Source of the DNA: Desulfovibrio porci
GTDB lineage: Bacteria > Desulfobacterota > Desulfovibrionia > Desulfovibrionales > Desulfovibrionaceae
Assembly: GCF_009696265.1 (NCBI RefSeq)
Contig: NZ_VUMH01000010.1
Span: forward strand, 62,001 to 126,000
Length of the DNA: 64,000 bases
Reading direction: 5' to 3'
Part shown: piece by piece, positions 37,399-49,056 of the stretch
Layout of the letters: each line of letters opens with the position of its first letter
Numbering within the stretch: the stretch's first letter is position 1
The notes under the pieces: generated by a model
The model's input: only the letters and a program-made list of their open reading frames with translations
Database searches by the model: none
What the model was told of the DNA's origin: nothing
Made by a program: the position numbers and the translations under genes

Positions 37399-37464
37399 CT
37401 AGTCTCTCTCTCTCTCTCTCTCTCTCTCCGCAATAAAGAACGGCGCGGGGCAGACTCGCGTCAT
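37399..37464 (-). CDS. Possible leader peptide with Glu-Arg repeat (receptor B)
   Basis: A 21-codon frame: MTRVCPAPFFIA, then (Glu-Arg)4, Asp and TAG, the stop lying just before the small hairpin. The GA tract is read entirely as Glu-Arg codons. No good ribosome site is visible, so translation is uncertain; it is listed because receptors D and E have counterparts. Confidence 0.3.
   Translation of the reverse strand: MTRVCPAPFFIAERERERERD
37403..37428. repeat. Dinucleotide tract (TC)13 / (GA)13
   Basis: Perfect (TC)13 on the plus strand, about 130 bases upstream of the receptor B start. Dinucleotide tracts of this length are prone to slipped-strand length change. Confidence 0.95.
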
Positions 37465-38103
37465 AAGGGTTGGAGGGAAGAAAAATCCGGCGTTTTTATT
37501 CATCATATGCCATTGGTGGAAAAATTCCGTGGGTTACGCTACAGGTTGACACTATCGAATGCACTTCTGCCATGTATTATCGGAAAAAGAAATAAAAGCA
37601 TTAGTATCTTGAAACATTATCCTGTAAAATATTGGTGAAATCAAGAAAAATCACGATGAATATAAAATTATATAGGAAAATAAAGTTAAAAATATTATTG
37701 TATGTTGTAAATATTGCTCTTAATAAAATAAGAGTTTCACTAAAAAATATTTTTTATTTAGACATTAATATTGCAATGCATAAAATGTACAAAATATAAA
37801 AACATGCCACCATTGCTTACTGCGGAACGCGTTAAAAATATGACTGAATAAAATATATACTCCTTAAGCAGTAAATTGGTTCGTCCCGACGCATGGCATT
37901 ATGCCGGGTTTTCCGCCTTTCGGTCGGATGCGGCGAACTTTCTTCACGATACAGCAAGACCGCCGCGCATCAAGCCGGAACGATCCGCCCATAATCAGGC
38001 GCATGCGGCCGGTAAAAACGGAAAAAGCGCGCCTCAGGCCGGATGGTATGCCCGCTCGATGGCGGTTACGGCCTTGCGCCGGTCCGGCAACACCCTCCAC
38101 AGT
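37465..38103. other. Spacer between receptors B and C, AT-rich core
   Basis: From about 37560 to 37870 the DNA is very AT-rich with homopolymer runs and no supported gene. The remainder to 38103 returns to high GC without a gene. Receptor B's promoter is probably here; no motif was certain. Confidence 0.4.
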
Positions 38104-38246
38104 AGGGCGGGTGTCCCCCGACACCCGCCCTATGGGGAAGCGCACCCTGCTGTCCACTTCAGGGCGCTTGACGGACGCGTGCTGTCAAATACGCGTCCGC
38201 GTGTGCGGCCGGGGGCTTGCGCTGATCCTCGGCCGCAACATTGTGA
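38104..38246 (-). ncRNA. Four-hairpin 3' element after chemoreceptor C
   Basis: Nearly identical to the element after receptor B, with the same four stems in the same order, the last one at 38104-38131. In the third stem one arm changes A-U to G-C like pairing relative to receptor B (GCGCCCTG). No U-tract follows the last stem, so here it is less clearly a terminator. Confidence 0.6.
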
Positions 38247-39986
38247 TCAGGCCTCTTTCAGCTCGTGGATCAGGTTCGTAAGCCCCTGCGCCTGGGCGGC
38301 CAGATCGGATACGGCCTTGGCCGCCTCGCCCATGGCCTCGGCGCTCTGCCTGGCGATGTCATTGACCTGGACAATGGACTGGTTGATCTCTTCGCTGGCG
38401 GCGGACTGCTCCTCGCTGGCCGTGGCGATGGCGTTGACCTGATCGCCGGTGGCCTCCACGGTGGCCACAATTTCTTCCAGGGCCGCGCCCGACCGGCTGG
38501 CCAGCTCCGTGGCTTCGCCGATGCGCTCCACGGCATTGTCCACGCCGGTCATGCTCTTGGCCGTGCTTTCCTGAATGGCCTTGATGGCGTTGCCCACGTC
38601 GTTGGTGGAGGCCATGGTTTTTTCGGCCAGCTTGCGCACCTCGTCGGCGACCACAGCAAAGCCGCGCCCTGCCTCGCCCGCGCGGGCCGCTTCAATGGCG
38701 GCATTGAGGGCCAGCAGATTGGTCTGATCCGCGATGTCCGAGATGACGCCCATGATCCGGGTGATGTCCTGGGCGTGCTCGTTAAGCTGGGCCATATCGC
38801 CCTTGAGTTCCAGGGACATCTGGTGCACCTCTTCAATACTGCGCACGGCCTTTTCCACCACTTGCGCTCCGGCTTCGGCCTTTTCCCTGGTTTCGGCGGA
38901 TGCGGAGGAGGCGGAACCAGCGTTACGGGCCACTTCCTGAACCGTGGCGTTCATCTCGTTCATGGCCGTGGCCGCTTCGGAGAGGCGCTGGGCGGACTCG
39001 GACGCGCCACGGTCGGATTGTTCGATCTGGGCGGACAACTGGGTGGAGGCAGAGGAAACCACGCTGCCCATTTCCTCCAGTTTGTCGGCGGCCGCCAGCA
39101 TGGCTTCCGTCTTGGCCTTGGCCTCCCGGCTGGCGTCTTCAGCCTGTCGCATGGCTTCCTGGGCCTTGGCGGACTGTTCCCTGGCGTTTTCCGATTCGCG
39201 TTGGGCGTTTTCAATATGGCTTTTCAGGGCATGAACCATTTCCACAATGGCGCCGTAGACCCCCATTTTTTTGCCGCCGTCGTCCACGTTATAGTCTCCG
39301 TCCACCACCCGTCGCGCAATGGTGTTCAGTTCGCCGGGGTCCTTGCCCAACTGGCGCACGCTGTTGCGTACAATCATGATGGTGAGCAGCACGGAGATAA
39401 AAATTGACAGTACGGTCAAGCTGATGCCCATCATATTGCTTTTGTTGAAATTGACATCTGCCTCGGCATTGGCTGTGTCGACATTTTTTCTGACCTCCAG
39501 CACTAGATTGTTGATCTGTTCACTCAGGTCATTGTAAAGGGTGCGGGAGTCGCCCAACAATAATTTGACGGCTTCTTCCGGCTGATTCTGACGGGAGATG
39601 TCCAGCAGCTTGCCGGAGAGACTGAGATAGTCTTTCAGGCGTTCGTCGACCTGCTTCAATGCCGCTTTGGTTGCCGGAGCGCGCAGGATGGCGTTAATTT
39701 CCCGCAGATAACCGTCAATATTTTTCAGCAGGGGGCTCATGGCTTTTTCCCTGTCCTCTTTTATGACGCTGTCAGTGGCGTAGACGTGGCGTATTTCCAT
39801 AATGCGATATTCCGACACATCATTGTTCAGCTTTCCCGCCAGATCGATGACCGGAATATATCGCTCAGCCATGACGGTGGCCGTGCTGTTGATTTGTTGC
39901 ATTTGTAGCAACAGATAAGAGGCCAGAATGGCGATCAGCACCGTCAATGTCCCCATGCTGAAAGAAATTTTGGACGACAACTTCAT
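38247..39986 (-). CDS. Chemoreceptor C (four-helix-bundle sensor)
   Basis: A 579-residue receptor. Helix 1 at about 10-29, a periplasmic sensor of about 155 residues with Tyr60-Arg61-x2-Glu64-x2-His67 (the array motif YRxxExxHxY), helix 2 at about 186-206, a HAMP-like segment starting [10 protein letters not shown], a coiled coil and the signalling domain to the C-terminus. The start at 39986 has AAAGGAG about 9 bases before it. No GA tract lies upstream, unlike B, D and E. The ligand is unknown. Confidence 0.9.
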   Translation of the reverse strand: MKLSSKISFSMGTLTVLIAILASYLLLQMQQINSTATVMAERYIPVIDLAGKLNNDVSEYRIMEIRHVYATDSVIKEDREKAMSPLLKNIDGYLREINAILRAPATKAALKQVDERLKDYLSLSGKLLDISRQNQPEEAVKLLLGDSRTLYNDLSEQINNLVLEVRKNVDTANAEADVNFNKSNMMGISLTVLSIFISVLLTIMIVRNSVRQLGKDPGELNTIARRVVDGDYNVDDGGKKMGVYGAIVEMVHALKSHIENAQRESENAREQSAKAQEAMRQAEDASREAKAKTEAMLAAADKLEEMGSVVSSASTQLSAQIEQSDRGASESAQRLSEAATAMNEMNATVQEVARNAGSASSASAETREKAEAGAQVVEKAVRSIEEVHQMSLELKGDMAQLNEHAQDITRIMGVISDIADQTNLLALNAAIEAARAGEAGRGFAVVADEVRKLAEKTMASTNDVGNAIKAIQESTAKSMTGVDNAVERIGEATELASRSGAALEEIVATVEATGDQVNAIATASEEQSAASEEINQSIVQVNDIARQSAEAMGEAAKAVSDLAAQAQGLTNLIHELKEA

Positions 39987-40874
39987 AAAAGCATCTCCTT
40001 TGTTTTTCATGTTGCTGTTTCACAGTCAGGACATTCCGGTTGCTGGCTGCTTCCTGCAAGCGATATGAAGCGGTCGATGAGGACGGTTCCCGGCTTCGGT
40101 TCCTTATTCTGAATGGCAAAATGTTCTTTGCCCGATACTACTAAAGTGTCGCGGGCCTCTTTGGGCGCAAGGCATCACTGACGGCATGCAGATGAGCGGC
40201 TAAAAAGCCGGATCATAGCATGACGATCGTACAATGATCTTCAGAATCAAAAGAAATATATATGATCATAGCGGCATTGCCGGAGAGGCTGACGTCATTA
40301 TGACGAGCGCAAAAGCAGCCGCTTCTTGTATGCCAACCAGTGTATTGTAATTTATAAAGGCTGTGCCCGACGGTTATTCTTTCGCATCAGAAATATGCAT
40401 GAGAATATTCCGTTGCGCATAATTTTATTTTTATATTTATATATTTATATTACAATTTTATATAAAATTTTTGTTTAAGTTATCTATATTTCAATAAGTA
40501 TTGAATCGAATATTTATTTATGTTCTATTGATAGAGTGACAATAAATAATCAATTATGAGTATAATTATATAATTTTAAATATATTTAAAAATATTTAAT
40601 AAATTCAATATAATAAAAGAAAAGCATAGTATTGTGCACAGAACATGTTCACTACATACAATTAATATGTACCAATTATTGTATTTATAGAGTTTTAATA
40701 AATTATAACATCTTATTAATATTAAAATAATAACAAAAATTTTATATTCATCATGTTGATTGAAAATACATATCCTCCTTGTGAGGAGGCGTAATAGATA
40801 TGCCGTTCGCGCTACTTATTTGTGTTTACTATAGTTACATATTCTGGTCAAGTCATTTCGAGTATGCTTAAGGA
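39987..40874. other. Long AT-rich spacer between receptor C and a small regulator gene
   Basis: About 890 bases with no supported gene. From about 40330 to 40760 it is the most AT-rich DNA of the window, with alternating A/T runs. Such DNA may be curved or bound by an H-NS-like silencer and probably contains the promoters of receptor C and of the divergent regulator. Confidence 0.45.
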
Positions 40875-41132
40875 ATGAAAGAATATCCTAAGCTAAATGA
40901 GGCTCTTGCGAATATTTTGCGAAGTCGGCGCGAAGAGCTGAAGTTGAGCAAACGTAAGTTGGCTGAACTGGCTTATCTGGAGCGCGCTTATGTAATCCAG
41001 CTTGAACAGGGGAAGAAAAGGCCGACGTTAAATGCGCTGTTCTATCTGAGTGAGGCTCTGGGGATACGGGCTGATAAACTGATATGCCTGATCGAGGATG
41101 AGCTGGAGAGGATGGCAAAAGAAAATCAGTAA
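40875..41132 (+). CDS. Small XRE-family HTH transcriptional regulator
   Basis: An 85-residue protein that is almost entirely a Cro/CI helix-turn-helix domain (LRSRREELKLSKRKLAELAYLERAYVIQLEQGKKRPTLNAL pattern), with a short acidic tail. AAGGA immediately precedes the ATG, an unusually short spacing. It is the only plus-strand gene in the array, set between receptors C and D beside the AT-rich island. It could control neighbouring receptors, but no operator was recognised. Such small XRE proteins also come with mobile elements. Confidence 0.75.
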   Translation: MKEYPKLNEALANILRSRREELKLSKRKLAELAYLERAYVIQLEQGKKRPTLNALFYLSEALGIRADKLICLIEDELERMAKENQ

Positions 41133-41271
41133 GATCGGTTAAACGGCATCCGCGCCGACTGACGGGAAGTATAATGCTTGTGCCGCGTTTCGCCGGACGA
41201 CCCGTGTTCATGAAACCGGATTTCCGATTCCGCAAGATGGCGGCAGAGAATAAGCCCGCTGCTGTGACCAT

Positions 41272-41372
41272 GCCTGTTTCAATTCCTGAATCAACTTCGT
41301 GAGCCTCTGAATGTGGGCCGCCGGGTCGGACACGGCCCCGGCGACTTGCGGCCATGACCTCGGCGGAGAGCG
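41272..41372 (-). pseudogene. Remnant of a chemoreceptor 3' end
   Basis: The minus strand encodes [21 protein letters not shown], a diverged match to the C-terminal [21 protein letters not shown] of receptors C-F. The stop is lost and the upstream part has decayed. It lies immediately past the 3' element of receptor D, as expected if a further receptor copy was deleted by recombination. Confidence 0.7.
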
Positions 41373-41386
41373 GCAATAGTAGGGCG

Positions 41387-41516
41387 GATGTCTCGCGACA
41401 CCCGCCCAATGGGGAAGCGCGCCCTGATTGTCCAGGTCAAGGCTGCTTGACGGGCGCGTGCTGTCGATACGCGCCCGCCTGCGGCCGGGGATCAGATCCC
41501 AACCGCAACATTGCAA
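41387..41516 (-). ncRNA. Four-hairpin 3' element after chemoreceptor D
   Basis: Same four-stem order as after B and C but with many base differences that mostly keep pairing: first stem about 41481-41509, last stem about 41391-41408 (GGGCGG-TGTC / GACACCCGCCC with one wobble). The ACAGCA loop of the second stem is retained. Confidence 0.55.
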
Positions 41517-43256
41517 TCAGGCCTGTTTCAATTCCTGAATCAGATTCGTAAGTCCCTGGGCCTGAGCGGCCAGGTCGGACACGGCCTTGGCCGCCTCGCC
41601 CATGGCCTCGGCGGTCTGGCGGGACATGTCGTTGACCTGGACGATGGACTGGTTGATCTCCTCGCTGGCGGCGGACTGCTCCTCACTGGCCGTGGCGATG
41701 GCGTTGACCTGATCGCCGGTGGCCTCCACAGTGGCCACTATTTCCTGCAAGGCCTGACCGGACTGGTTGGCCAGTTCCGTGGCTTCGCCGATGCGCTCCA
41801 CGGCATTGTCCACGCCGGTCATGCTTTTGGCCGTGCTTTCCTGAATGGCCTTGATGGCGTTGCCCACGTCGTTGGTGGAGGCCATGGTCTTTTCAGCCAG
41901 TTTGCGCACTTCGTCGGCCACCACGGCAAAGCCGCGTCCGGCCTCGCCCGCGCGGGCCGCTTCAATGGCCGCGTTGAGGGCCAGCAGGTTGGTCTGGTCC
42001 GCGATGTCCGAGATGACGCCCATGATCCGGGTGATATCCTGGGCGTGTTCGTTGAGCTGGGTCATGTCGTCCTTGAGTTGCAGGGACTGCTGATGGACTT
42101 CCTCAATGCTGCGCACAGCCTTTTCCACCACGTGGGCCCCGGCCTCGGCCTTTTCCTTGGTTTCGGCGGAAGCGGCGGAGGCGGAACCCGCGTTTCTGGC
42201 CACTTCCTGGACCGTGGCGTTCATTTCGTTCATGGCCGTGGCCGCTTCGGAGAGGCGTTGGGCGGATTCTGCCGCGCCCCGGTCGGATTGTTCAATCTGG
42301 GCCGAAAGCTCGCTGGAGGCCGAAGAAACCACATTGCCCACTTCCTCCAACTTGTCGGCGGCCGCCAGCATGGCCTGGGTCTTGCCCTGGGCCTCCTTGC
42401 TGGCCGCCTCGGCCTGTTGCATGGCCTCCTGGGCTTTGGCGGACTGCTCCCTGGCGTTTTCCGATTCGCGCTGGGCATTTTCAATATGGCTTTTCAGCGC
42501 GTTGACCATTTCCACAATGGCGCCGTAGACGCCCATTTTCTTGCCGCCGTCGTCCACATTATAATCGCCGTCCACCACGCGGCGGGCAATGGCGTTCAGC
42601 TCGCCGGGGTCCTTGCCCAACTGGCGCACGGTATTGCGCACGACCAGCACGGTGAGCAGCACGGCGATCAGAATGGCAAGCACGGTCAGGGCCGTACCGA
42701 CCATGTTGCTGTTGGCGTACATCTCGTCGCCCTGAGCGCTGTTGCTCTCAGCATTCTTGCGGGCCGCGGTCACAAGCTCATTGAGCTGCGCGCTCAAATC
42801 GCGATAAACTTGGCGCGAATCGCCCAGCAGCAGCTTGACGGCTTCTTCCGTATGGTTCTGGCGAGAGATGTCCAGCAGTTTGTCGGAGATGCTGAAATAC
42901 CCGTTCAACTGGCTGTTGACCTTGTCCAGCGCCGCCTTGACATCCCCCACTTTGACCAGTCGGTTGAGTTCGGCCAGATAGCCGGTGACGGCTTTTTTCC
43001 AATCGGCCAGCTCTTTTTCATTGGCCTGCATCACCGTCGCATCCGTGGCGTAAATATGGCGCACTTCCACAATGCGGTATTCAGACACATCATTGTTCAG
43101 TTTGCCAGCCACATCAATGACAGGGATGTTCCTTCCCGCGAGAATTGTGGATATATTGTTGATGCTGCCCATCTGCACCAGCAGATACACTGCCAGAATG
43201 GCGATAATAACCGTCAGTGTGCCCATACTGAAAGAAATTTTTGTGGACAATTTCAT
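41517..43256 (-). CDS. Chemoreceptor D (four-helix-bundle sensor)
   Basis: A 579-residue receptor with the same layout and exact length as C and F. The sensor has the array motif [10 protein letters not shown] and otherwise diverges from C after the first 80 residues. HAMP-like and signalling parts are nearly identical to the paralogues. GAGGAG lies 7 bases before the ATG at 43256. It has the longest GA tract in its leader, (GA)29. The ligand is unknown. Confidence 0.9.
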   Translation of the reverse strand: MKLSTKISFSMGTLTVIIAILAVYLLVQMGSINNISTILAGRNIPVIDVAGKLNNDVSEYRIVEVRHIYATDATVMQANEKELADWKKAVTGYLAELNRLVKVGDVKAALDKVNSQLNGYFSISDKLLDISRQNHTEEAVKLLLGDSRQVYRDLSAQLNELVTAARKNAESNSAQGDEMYANSNMVGTALTVLAILIAVLLTVLVVRNTVRQLGKDPGELNAIARRVVDGDYNVDDGGKKMGVYGAIVEMVNALKSHIENAQRESENAREQSAKAQEAMQQAEAASKEAQGKTQAMLAAADKLEEVGNVVSSASSELSAQIEQSDRGAAESAQRLSEAATAMNEMNATVQEVARNAGSASAASAETKEKAEAGAHVVEKAVRSIEEVHQQSLQLKDDMTQLNEHAQDITRIMGVISDIADQTNLLALNAAIEAARAGEAGRGFAVVADEVRKLAEKTMASTNDVGNAIKAIQESTAKSMTGVDNAVERIGEATELANQSGQALQEIVATVEATGDQVNAIATASEEQSAASEEINQSIVQVNDMSRQTAEAMGEAAKAVSDLAAQAQGLTNLIQELKQA

Positions 43257-43366
43257 GCTGCGACTCCTCTTTTGATTCATGCAGCGATAGTAGCTGCTGT
43301 TTGCCGTCAGGCTTCCCCGGAATATAAAAAAGCCCGCATTCCTCCTCTGACAGGGGAATGCAGGCT

Positions 43367-43531
<165 letters not shown>

Positions 43532-44027
43532 AATTTGCACCTTTACGGCTTAAACTCTTAAAACTGTATAACCGATCTGTTTTTTAGGCTCAATCAGCAA
43601 AAAATACTTGCTGATTGGGAAAGCGGAAAGTCATACAGCTTTTAATCGTAATGAAACTGTATAAATTTAGATGGCAAAATTAGCAAACAGCTTCATTTTT
43701 GTTACCAATCAATTCTATGTAGCGTGTAATAAAGTAAGATTATGTTTTATATAATGAAAAAATAAATATTTTTTATTATTTTAAATAAAAAAGTTATTCA
43801 ATAAAATTAAATAAAATAAATGCACTAAAAACAGTTACATTTTTTGTTGATATAAGATAATTATGCGGTAGTTCTTTCAGAATATTTTATAAGCATATAT
43901 ATCCGTCGCCGGGCGTTGGTTCCGGTTGCAGCGCCGGGCATTGGCCGCCAGCCTTGCCCGGGCCGAAACGCCGCGCCCGTGAAAACGGGCGCGGCCTGCA
44001 GCCGATTCACACCGGCAGACACAGAGC
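43532..44027. other. AT-rich spacer between receptors D and E, with an 11-bp hairpin
   Basis: No gene is supported. About 43590-43880 is AT-rich with A/T runs, like the other receptor spacers. A perfect 11-bp stem with a GAAA loop (43970-43980 with 43985-43995) lies beside the 3' element of receptor E. Confidence 0.45.
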
Positions 44028-44170
44028 AACAGGCCGGGCATCCGACACCCGGCCTGTTGGGAAGCGCGCCCTGATCTCATTATCAGGAGCGCGCTGGGGA
44101 GGCGCGTGCTGTCCAGAATGCGCCTGCTTGCGGCCGGGGATTTGCGCTGATCCCCGGCCGCGATTTGTGA
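44028..44170 (-). ncRNA. Four-hairpin 3' element after chemoreceptor E
   Basis: Most diverged member of the family but all four stems persist. The first is a perfect 12-bp stem (GCGGCCGGGGAT and complement), the second has a GGACAGCA loop, the third is AGCGCGCT-based, and the last is CAACAGGCCGGG with its complement (44028-44059). Stem sequences differ from receptor B on both arms, i.e. covary. Confidence 0.6.
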
Positions 44171-45829
44171 TCAGGCCTGTTTCAGATCCTGAATCAGATC
44201 CGTGAGTCCTTGCGCCTGGGCGGCCAGATCGGACACGGCCCTTGCCGCTTCGGCCATGGCCTCGGCGGTCTGCTTGGACATGTCGTTGACCTGGTCCGCC
44301 GTGGCCTCCACCGTAGCCACGATTTCCTGCAGGGCCGCGCCGGACCGACTGGCCAGTTCATTGGCCTCGCCGATGCGCTCCACGGCATTGTCCACACCGG
44401 TCATGCTCTTGCTCATGCTTTCCTGAATGGCCTTGATGGCGTTGCCCACGTCATTGGTGGAGGCCATGGTTTTTTCGGCCAGTTTGCGCACCTCGTCGGC
44501 CACCACGGCAAAGCCGCGTCCGGCCTCGCCCGCGCGGGCGGCCTCAATGGCCGCGTTGAGGGCCAGCAGATTGGTCTGATCCGCGATGTCCGAGATCACG
44601 CCCATGATCCGGGTGATGTCCTGGGCGTGCTCGTTGAGCTGGGCCATGTCGTCCTTGAGTTCCAGAGACATCTGATGGACCTGCTCAATGCTGTGCACGG
44701 CCTTTTCCACCACCTGCGCGCCTGCCTCGGCCTTTTCCCTGGTTTCGGCGGAAGCGGTGGAGGCCGCACCCGCGTTTTTGGCCACTTCCTGGACTGTGGC
44801 GTTCATCTCGTTCATGGCCGTGGCCGCTTCGGAGAGGCGGGAGGCGGATTCGGCCGCGCCCCGGTCGGACTGCTCGATCTGGGCCGAAAGTTCGGCGGAG
44901 GCGGAGGAAACCACATTGCCCACGGCTTCCAGCTTGTCGGCGGCCACCAGCATGGCCTGGGTCTTGGCCTGGGCTTCCTTGCTGGCCGCCTCTGCCTGTT
45001 GCATGGCCTCCTGGGCCCTGGCGGACTGTTCCCTGGCGTTTTCCGACTCGCGCTGGGCGTTTTCAATATGGGTTTTCAGGGCGTTGACCATTTCCACAAT
45101 GGAACCGTACACGCCTATCTTGGGACTGCCGTCGTCCACATTGTAGTCGCCGCCCACCACGCGTTTGGCGACGCCGTCCAGCGCGCCGGGGTCCTTGCCC
45201 AACTGGCGCAGCACGCCGCGGATGATGAAGAGGGCCAGAATCGCGCCGATGAGAATGCCGGCCGCCAGCAGGATGGAAACCAGGGCCTTGGACGCGTCAT
45301 ACAGTTCATCACCGGCAAGGCTGGATTTTTCGCCGCCTTCCGTGTTGAGCGCCACAATTTTGAGAAGCTGGTCGGAGGCCTTGAGGTAGGCTGTCCTGGA
45401 TTGGCCGAGCAGCAGCGCCATGGCCTCCTCGGTGCGATTCTGCTTGGAAAGGGCGAATATTTGATCGTGAATCTTGCTGAAATCATCCCATGCGACGACA
45501 AAATCATTATACATGGACTGTTCATCAGGGCTTGAGATCAGCTTGGAATAGCTGTTTTGTATTTTTTCAAGCGTTTCCGCCATCAGTTTTTCATAATTGT
45601 CCATGTCCTCAGGCGTTGTGGAATAGACATGCATGACTTCGTACAGGCGATAGTCAGACGTGAGGGTATTCAAACTGTTTGCCGCGTTGCAGGAAGGCAG
45701 CCAGTTTTTGCTGATTTCTGTGGAAGCGTCATTGATGCTGTTCATCTGGTACAGACTGAAAAGCCCTTGCCCGCAAAGCAGAAGCAAGAGTATGGCTGTA
45801 AGCAGCAGAAGTTTTGTCCTCAGTGTCAT
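44171..45829 (-). CDS. Chemoreceptor E, with 24-residue deletion in the signalling domain
   Basis: A 552-residue receptor with a distinct sensor (array motif [10 protein letters not shown]) and a nearly identical HAMP and signalling half. Near the C-terminus, QVNDMSKQ follows directly where paralogues have [32 protein letters not shown]. Twenty-four residues are missing in frame (junction about 44285-44296), including a Glu/Gln-rich segment resembling the methylation region. The flanks share GTTGACCTGG, so deletion by recombination between short repeats is likely. GGGAGG is 5 bases before ATG. Function may be altered, because 24 is not a multiple of 7. Confidence 0.88.
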   Translation of the reverse strand: MTLRTKLLLLTAILLLLLCGQGLFSLYQMNSINDASTEISKNWLPSCNAANSLNTLTSDYRLYEVMHVYSTTPEDMDNYEKLMAETLEKIQNSYSKLISSPDEQSMYNDFVVAWDDFSKIHDQIFALSKQNRTEEAMALLLGQSRTAYLKASDQLLKIVALNTEGGEKSSLAGDELYDASKALVSILLAAGILIGAILALFIIRGVLRQLGKDPGALDGVAKRVVGGDYNVDDGSPKIGVYGSIVEMVNALKTHIENAQRESENAREQSARAQEAMQQAEAASKEAQAKTQAMLVAADKLEAVGNVVSSASAELSAQIEQSDRGAAESASRLSEAATAMNEMNATVQEVAKNAGAASTASAETREKAEAGAQVVEKAVHSIEQVHQMSLELKDDMAQLNEHAQDITRIMGVISDIADQTNLLALNAAIEAARAGEAGRGFAVVADEVRKLAEKTMASTNDVGNAIKAIQESMSKSMTGVDNAVERIGEANELASRSGAALQEIVATVEATADQVNDMSKQTAEAMAEAARAVSDLAAQAQGLTDLIQDLKQA

Positions 45830-45992
45830 GGTTTCCTCCCTTGTTACGACAAGCTATCCTCTATCATTGAAATATAATTCGCCCAAAAAACAGTTGCAGC
45901 CTTTTAAGTAAAAGATGCGCGCGTCAGGCGGTATCTTTTACTCAAAAGGCTGCAAAAATTCAAAAGAGGAATGGAAAAATCATTCCACGTTC

Positions 45993-46106
<114 letters not shown>

Positions 46107-46788
46107 CACACGCCCTCACGTGAAAAACATTTGCCGCCGCTCAACCGTTCGGGTTGAGGCGCATGCTACGCACGTTTTGCTGTACCGGCGGACTGATAAC
46201 CATGTAACAGGTGAAAACGTTACGCGTTTCTGCTCATCTTTATCGGAACAAGGCTGACTACCTTTAGTGTTTCAGAAAAATATTGAGTATAACATTACAA
46301 TAATCAAGACCGAAAATTAATATTATATGCTAATTATTTTTTTAAGCAAGAGGTACAGTGTGTTTAAATAAAATAAATATATTCTTTATACAGTGAAAAG
46401 TATGTATTTTTTAAAAAGTAGCTTACATTGGAAAAATTTTTATATTATATGCTGAGGAATATGGTTCTATTTCATAATTTTTCATCAAAATTCGTTTGTG
46501 CGACGTGAAACGCTGCGGTGTTGATTCCTCCGGAAAACACGGTTTCCGGCGAAATGGATTTGGGGAACAGCGCAGCGTCTCAAAGGCGATCCACTTTGAA
46601 TTCCTTCAAGGCATTGCGCATGGCCGCAACCTTGCCGAACATCTTTATTTTCGCAGCGCCGCTCTTGATCCCGTAAGCGGCCGTAACCTGTCGCCGGCGC
46701 GTGTGAAGCGTTTCCGTGACGGATGGGAAGAAGGACTGGTTGCCGCAGCGATTGCACGTTGAAACTGTTCCGGCGCATACAACAGAAA
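46107..46788. other. Spacer between receptors E and F, AT-rich core
   Basis: No gene is supported. About 46260-46490 is AT-rich. The part from 46490 to 46780 has normal composition and short overlapping frames on both strands without ribosome sites or family similarity. Confidence 0.4.
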
Positions 46789-46822
46789 GGGCGCGCCCCG
46801 CTGTCTGTTGCGAGGCGCGCCC
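46789..46822 (-). terminator. Hairpin after chemoreceptor F
   Basis: A 9-bp perfect GC stem (GGGCGCGCC / GGCGCGCCC) with a 16-base loop, followed on the minus strand by CUUUCUGU. An ACAGCA sequence between the receptor and this stem recalls the loops of the four-hairpin elements, of which this is a reduced form. Confidence 0.6.
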
Positions 46823-46855
46823 AGGCAAGGCGTGCTGTTGAGATGCGTGCCGGGG

Positions 46856-48595
46856 TCAGGCCTGCTTCAGCTCCTGAATCAGATTCGTAAGTCCCTGGGC
46901 CTGAGCGGCCAGGTCGGACACGGCCTTGGCCGCCTCGCCCATGGCCTCGGCGGTCTGGCGGGACATGTCGTTGACCTGGACGATGGACTGGTTGATTTCC
47001 TCGCTGGCGGCGGACTGCTCCTCGCTGGCCGTGGCAATGGCGTTGACCTGGTCGCCGGTGGCTTCCACGGTGGCCACGATTTCCTGCAAGGCCTGACCGG
47101 ACTGGTTGGCCAGTTCCGTGGCCTCGCCGATGCGCTCCACGGCATTGTCCACGCCGCTCATGCTTTTGGCCGTGCTTTCCTGAATGGCCTTGATGGCGTT
47201 GCCCACGTCGTTGGTGGATGACATGGTCTTTTCGGCCAGTTTGCGCACTTCGTCGGCCACCACGGCGAAGCCGCGCCCGGCCTCGCCCGCGCGGGCGGCT
47301 TCAATGGCGGCGTTGAGGGCCAGCAGATTGGTCTGATCCGCAATGTCCGAGATCACGCCCATGATCCGGGTGATGTCCTGAGCGTGCTCGTTGAGCTGGG
47401 TCATGTCGTCCTTGAGGGTCAGCGACAACTGGTGCACTTCCTCAATATTATGCACTGTCTTTTCCACCACCCGCGCGCCTGCCTCGGCCTTTTCCCTGGT
47501 TTCGGCGGAGGCGGCGGAGGCGGAACCCGCGTTGCGGGCGACTTCTTGGACTGTGGCGTTCATCTCGTTCATGGCCGTGGCCGCTTCGGAAAGGCGGGAG
47601 GCGGATTCGGCCGCGCCCCGGTCGGACTGCTCGATCTGGGCGGACAACTGGGTGGAGGCGGAGGAAACAACGCTGCCCACCTGTTCCAGCTTGTCGGCGG
47701 CCGCCAGCATGGCCTCGGCCTTGCTTTGAGCTTCCCGGCTGGCGGCTTCGGCCTGTTGCATGGCCTCCTGGGCCCTGGCGGACTGCTCTCTGGCGTTTTC
47801 CGACTCGCGCTGGGCGTTTTCGATATGGTTTTTCAGGGCGGCGACCATGTCCACAATGGCGCCGTAGACGCCCAGCTTTTTGCCGCCGTCGTCAATATTG
47901 TAGTCGCCGTCCACCACACGCCGGGCAATGGCATTCAGTTCGCCGGGGTCCTTGCCGAGCTGGCGGATGGTATTGCGCACGGTCAGCACGGTCAGCAGCA
48001 CGGCGATGAAAATGGCGGCAAGGGTCATGCCGATGCCGATCATCCGGCTGCGGTCGTACATGGCGTCGCCCTCCCGGCTGACGGCCACGGCGTTTTTCAT
48101 GGCGATATCCGAGAGCTCCCTGAGCACGGCGCTCAGGTTCTGATAGGCCGTGCGCGAATCGCCGAGAATGATCGCGACGGCTTTTTCCGTCTCCATGTTG
48201 CGGGAGAGCGTCAGAATATTCTCTGAAATGCTGTGATAGGCGTCCCGCGCCTTGGACAGACGGTTAAAAATTTCGCGGACATTGGGCATGTAGATGCGCT
48301 TGTCCAGGGTGTTCATGATATCGGAGATCTTCGCGCGCTGCTGGTCGAGTTCCTGGTCGTCCTTGGCCATGGCTGCGGGGTCCGTGGCGTAGATGTGGCG
48401 CATCTCTATGACGCGGTACTGGGTGACCTCGGCGTTCAGCCTGCCGGCAAGATCGACGATGGGCATTTTCTGATCGGCGATTTCCGTGGACGCCTCGTTG
48501 ACCGTCGCCATCTGCATCAGCAGATAGGTTGTGAGAATGGCCATGAGGAGCGTCAAGAGCCCCATGCTGACGCAGATTTTTGTGGACAGTTTCAT
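46856..48595 (-). CDS. Chemoreceptor F (four-helix-bundle sensor)
   Basis: A 579-residue receptor, same length as C and D. Sensor motif [10 protein letters not shown]; helix 1 about 8-29, helix 2 about 186-206; HAMP-like segment with [12 protein letters not shown]; signalling domain nearly identical to D, including an identical C-terminal 100 residues or so. The ATG at 48595 is chosen (GGGGGAA upstream) to match the paralogues. It has no GA tract. The ligand is unknown. Confidence 0.9.
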   Translation of the reverse strand: MKLSTKICVSMGLLTLLMAILTTYLLMQMATVNEASTEIADQKMPIVDLAGRLNAEVTQYRVIEMRHIYATDPAAMAKDDQELDQQRAKISDIMNTLDKRIYMPNVREIFNRLSKARDAYHSISENILTLSRNMETEKAVAIILGDSRTAYQNLSAVLRELSDIAMKNAVAVSREGDAMYDRSRMIGIGMTLAAIFIAVLLTVLTVRNTIRQLGKDPGELNAIARRVVDGDYNIDDGGKKLGVYGAIVDMVAALKNHIENAQRESENAREQSARAQEAMQQAEAASREAQSKAEAMLAAADKLEQVGSVVSSASTQLSAQIEQSDRGAAESASRLSEAATAMNEMNATVQEVARNAGSASAASAETREKAEAGARVVEKTVHNIEEVHQLSLTLKDDMTQLNEHAQDITRIMGVISDIADQTNLLALNAAIEAARAGEAGRGFAVVADEVRKLAEKTMSSTNDVGNAIKAIQESTAKSMSGVDNAVERIGEATELANQSGQALQEIVATVEATGDQVNAIATASEEQSAASEEINQSIVQVNDMSRQTAEAMGEAAKAVSDLAAQAQGLTNLIQELKQA

Positions 48596-49056
48596 TATTT
48601 CCCCCATGTTGCGTTGCGCAGTGCCTGACAGGCGTTGATATTGAAATCCCGAAGGATTTGCCGGGACACCGTCCGTTTCAGGCCTCCCCAGGCCTGAAGC
48701 GCGGAAAAAGACCGGCAGCCGTGTGATCTCGTGGACCGGAGCTGCTTCACGTTGAAACGGCTCCGACGGCTGCGGAAGCGGGCGCCCGCCGCGCAGACAT
48801 GATGCATTTGCGCGGTGACGCCCGAAGGGAACAAAGCGGGTTCGACAGACGTATTTCTCCCGAGCCTTGCGGATACGGACAGCAAGGCAAGCGCCGAAGC
48901 AAAGCCGTTCCAGTTTTGGGGAGGGTACATCCCCAGGCGTGAGAGGGCCGGCGGCGGCGTTGAAGAGTCGAAACAGCCTCTGTGTATCTTCTTATCGGCT
49001 TTTTGAGAACAAGTCTTATGCCTGGTCGTAAAAAAGAACGCTTCAGGCGCGGGAGT
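48596..49056. other. Spacer upstream of chemoreceptor F
   Basis: No gene is supported. It contains a palindrome TTCAGGCC-N5-AGGCCTGAA at about 48679-48700 and a copy of the short motif CACGTTGAAAC at about 48749. It is not AT-rich, unlike the other receptor spacers. Confidence 0.4.

Larger units (their letters stand above)
37317..37464 (-). promoter_or_regulatory. GA-tract leader of chemoreceptor B with terminator-like hairpin
   Basis: In transcript order: a short reading frame with a (GA)13 tract, a small hairpin (CTTCCT/AGGAAG, 37384-37398), then a perfect 16-bp stem (37345-37360 with 37321-37336, 8-base loop) followed by U5, ending about 43 bases before the receptor start. The strong hairpin sits before the gene, not after one (receptor C ends 930 bases upstream), so it looks like an attenuator. 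The same plan is found at receptors D and E. Confidence 0.65.
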
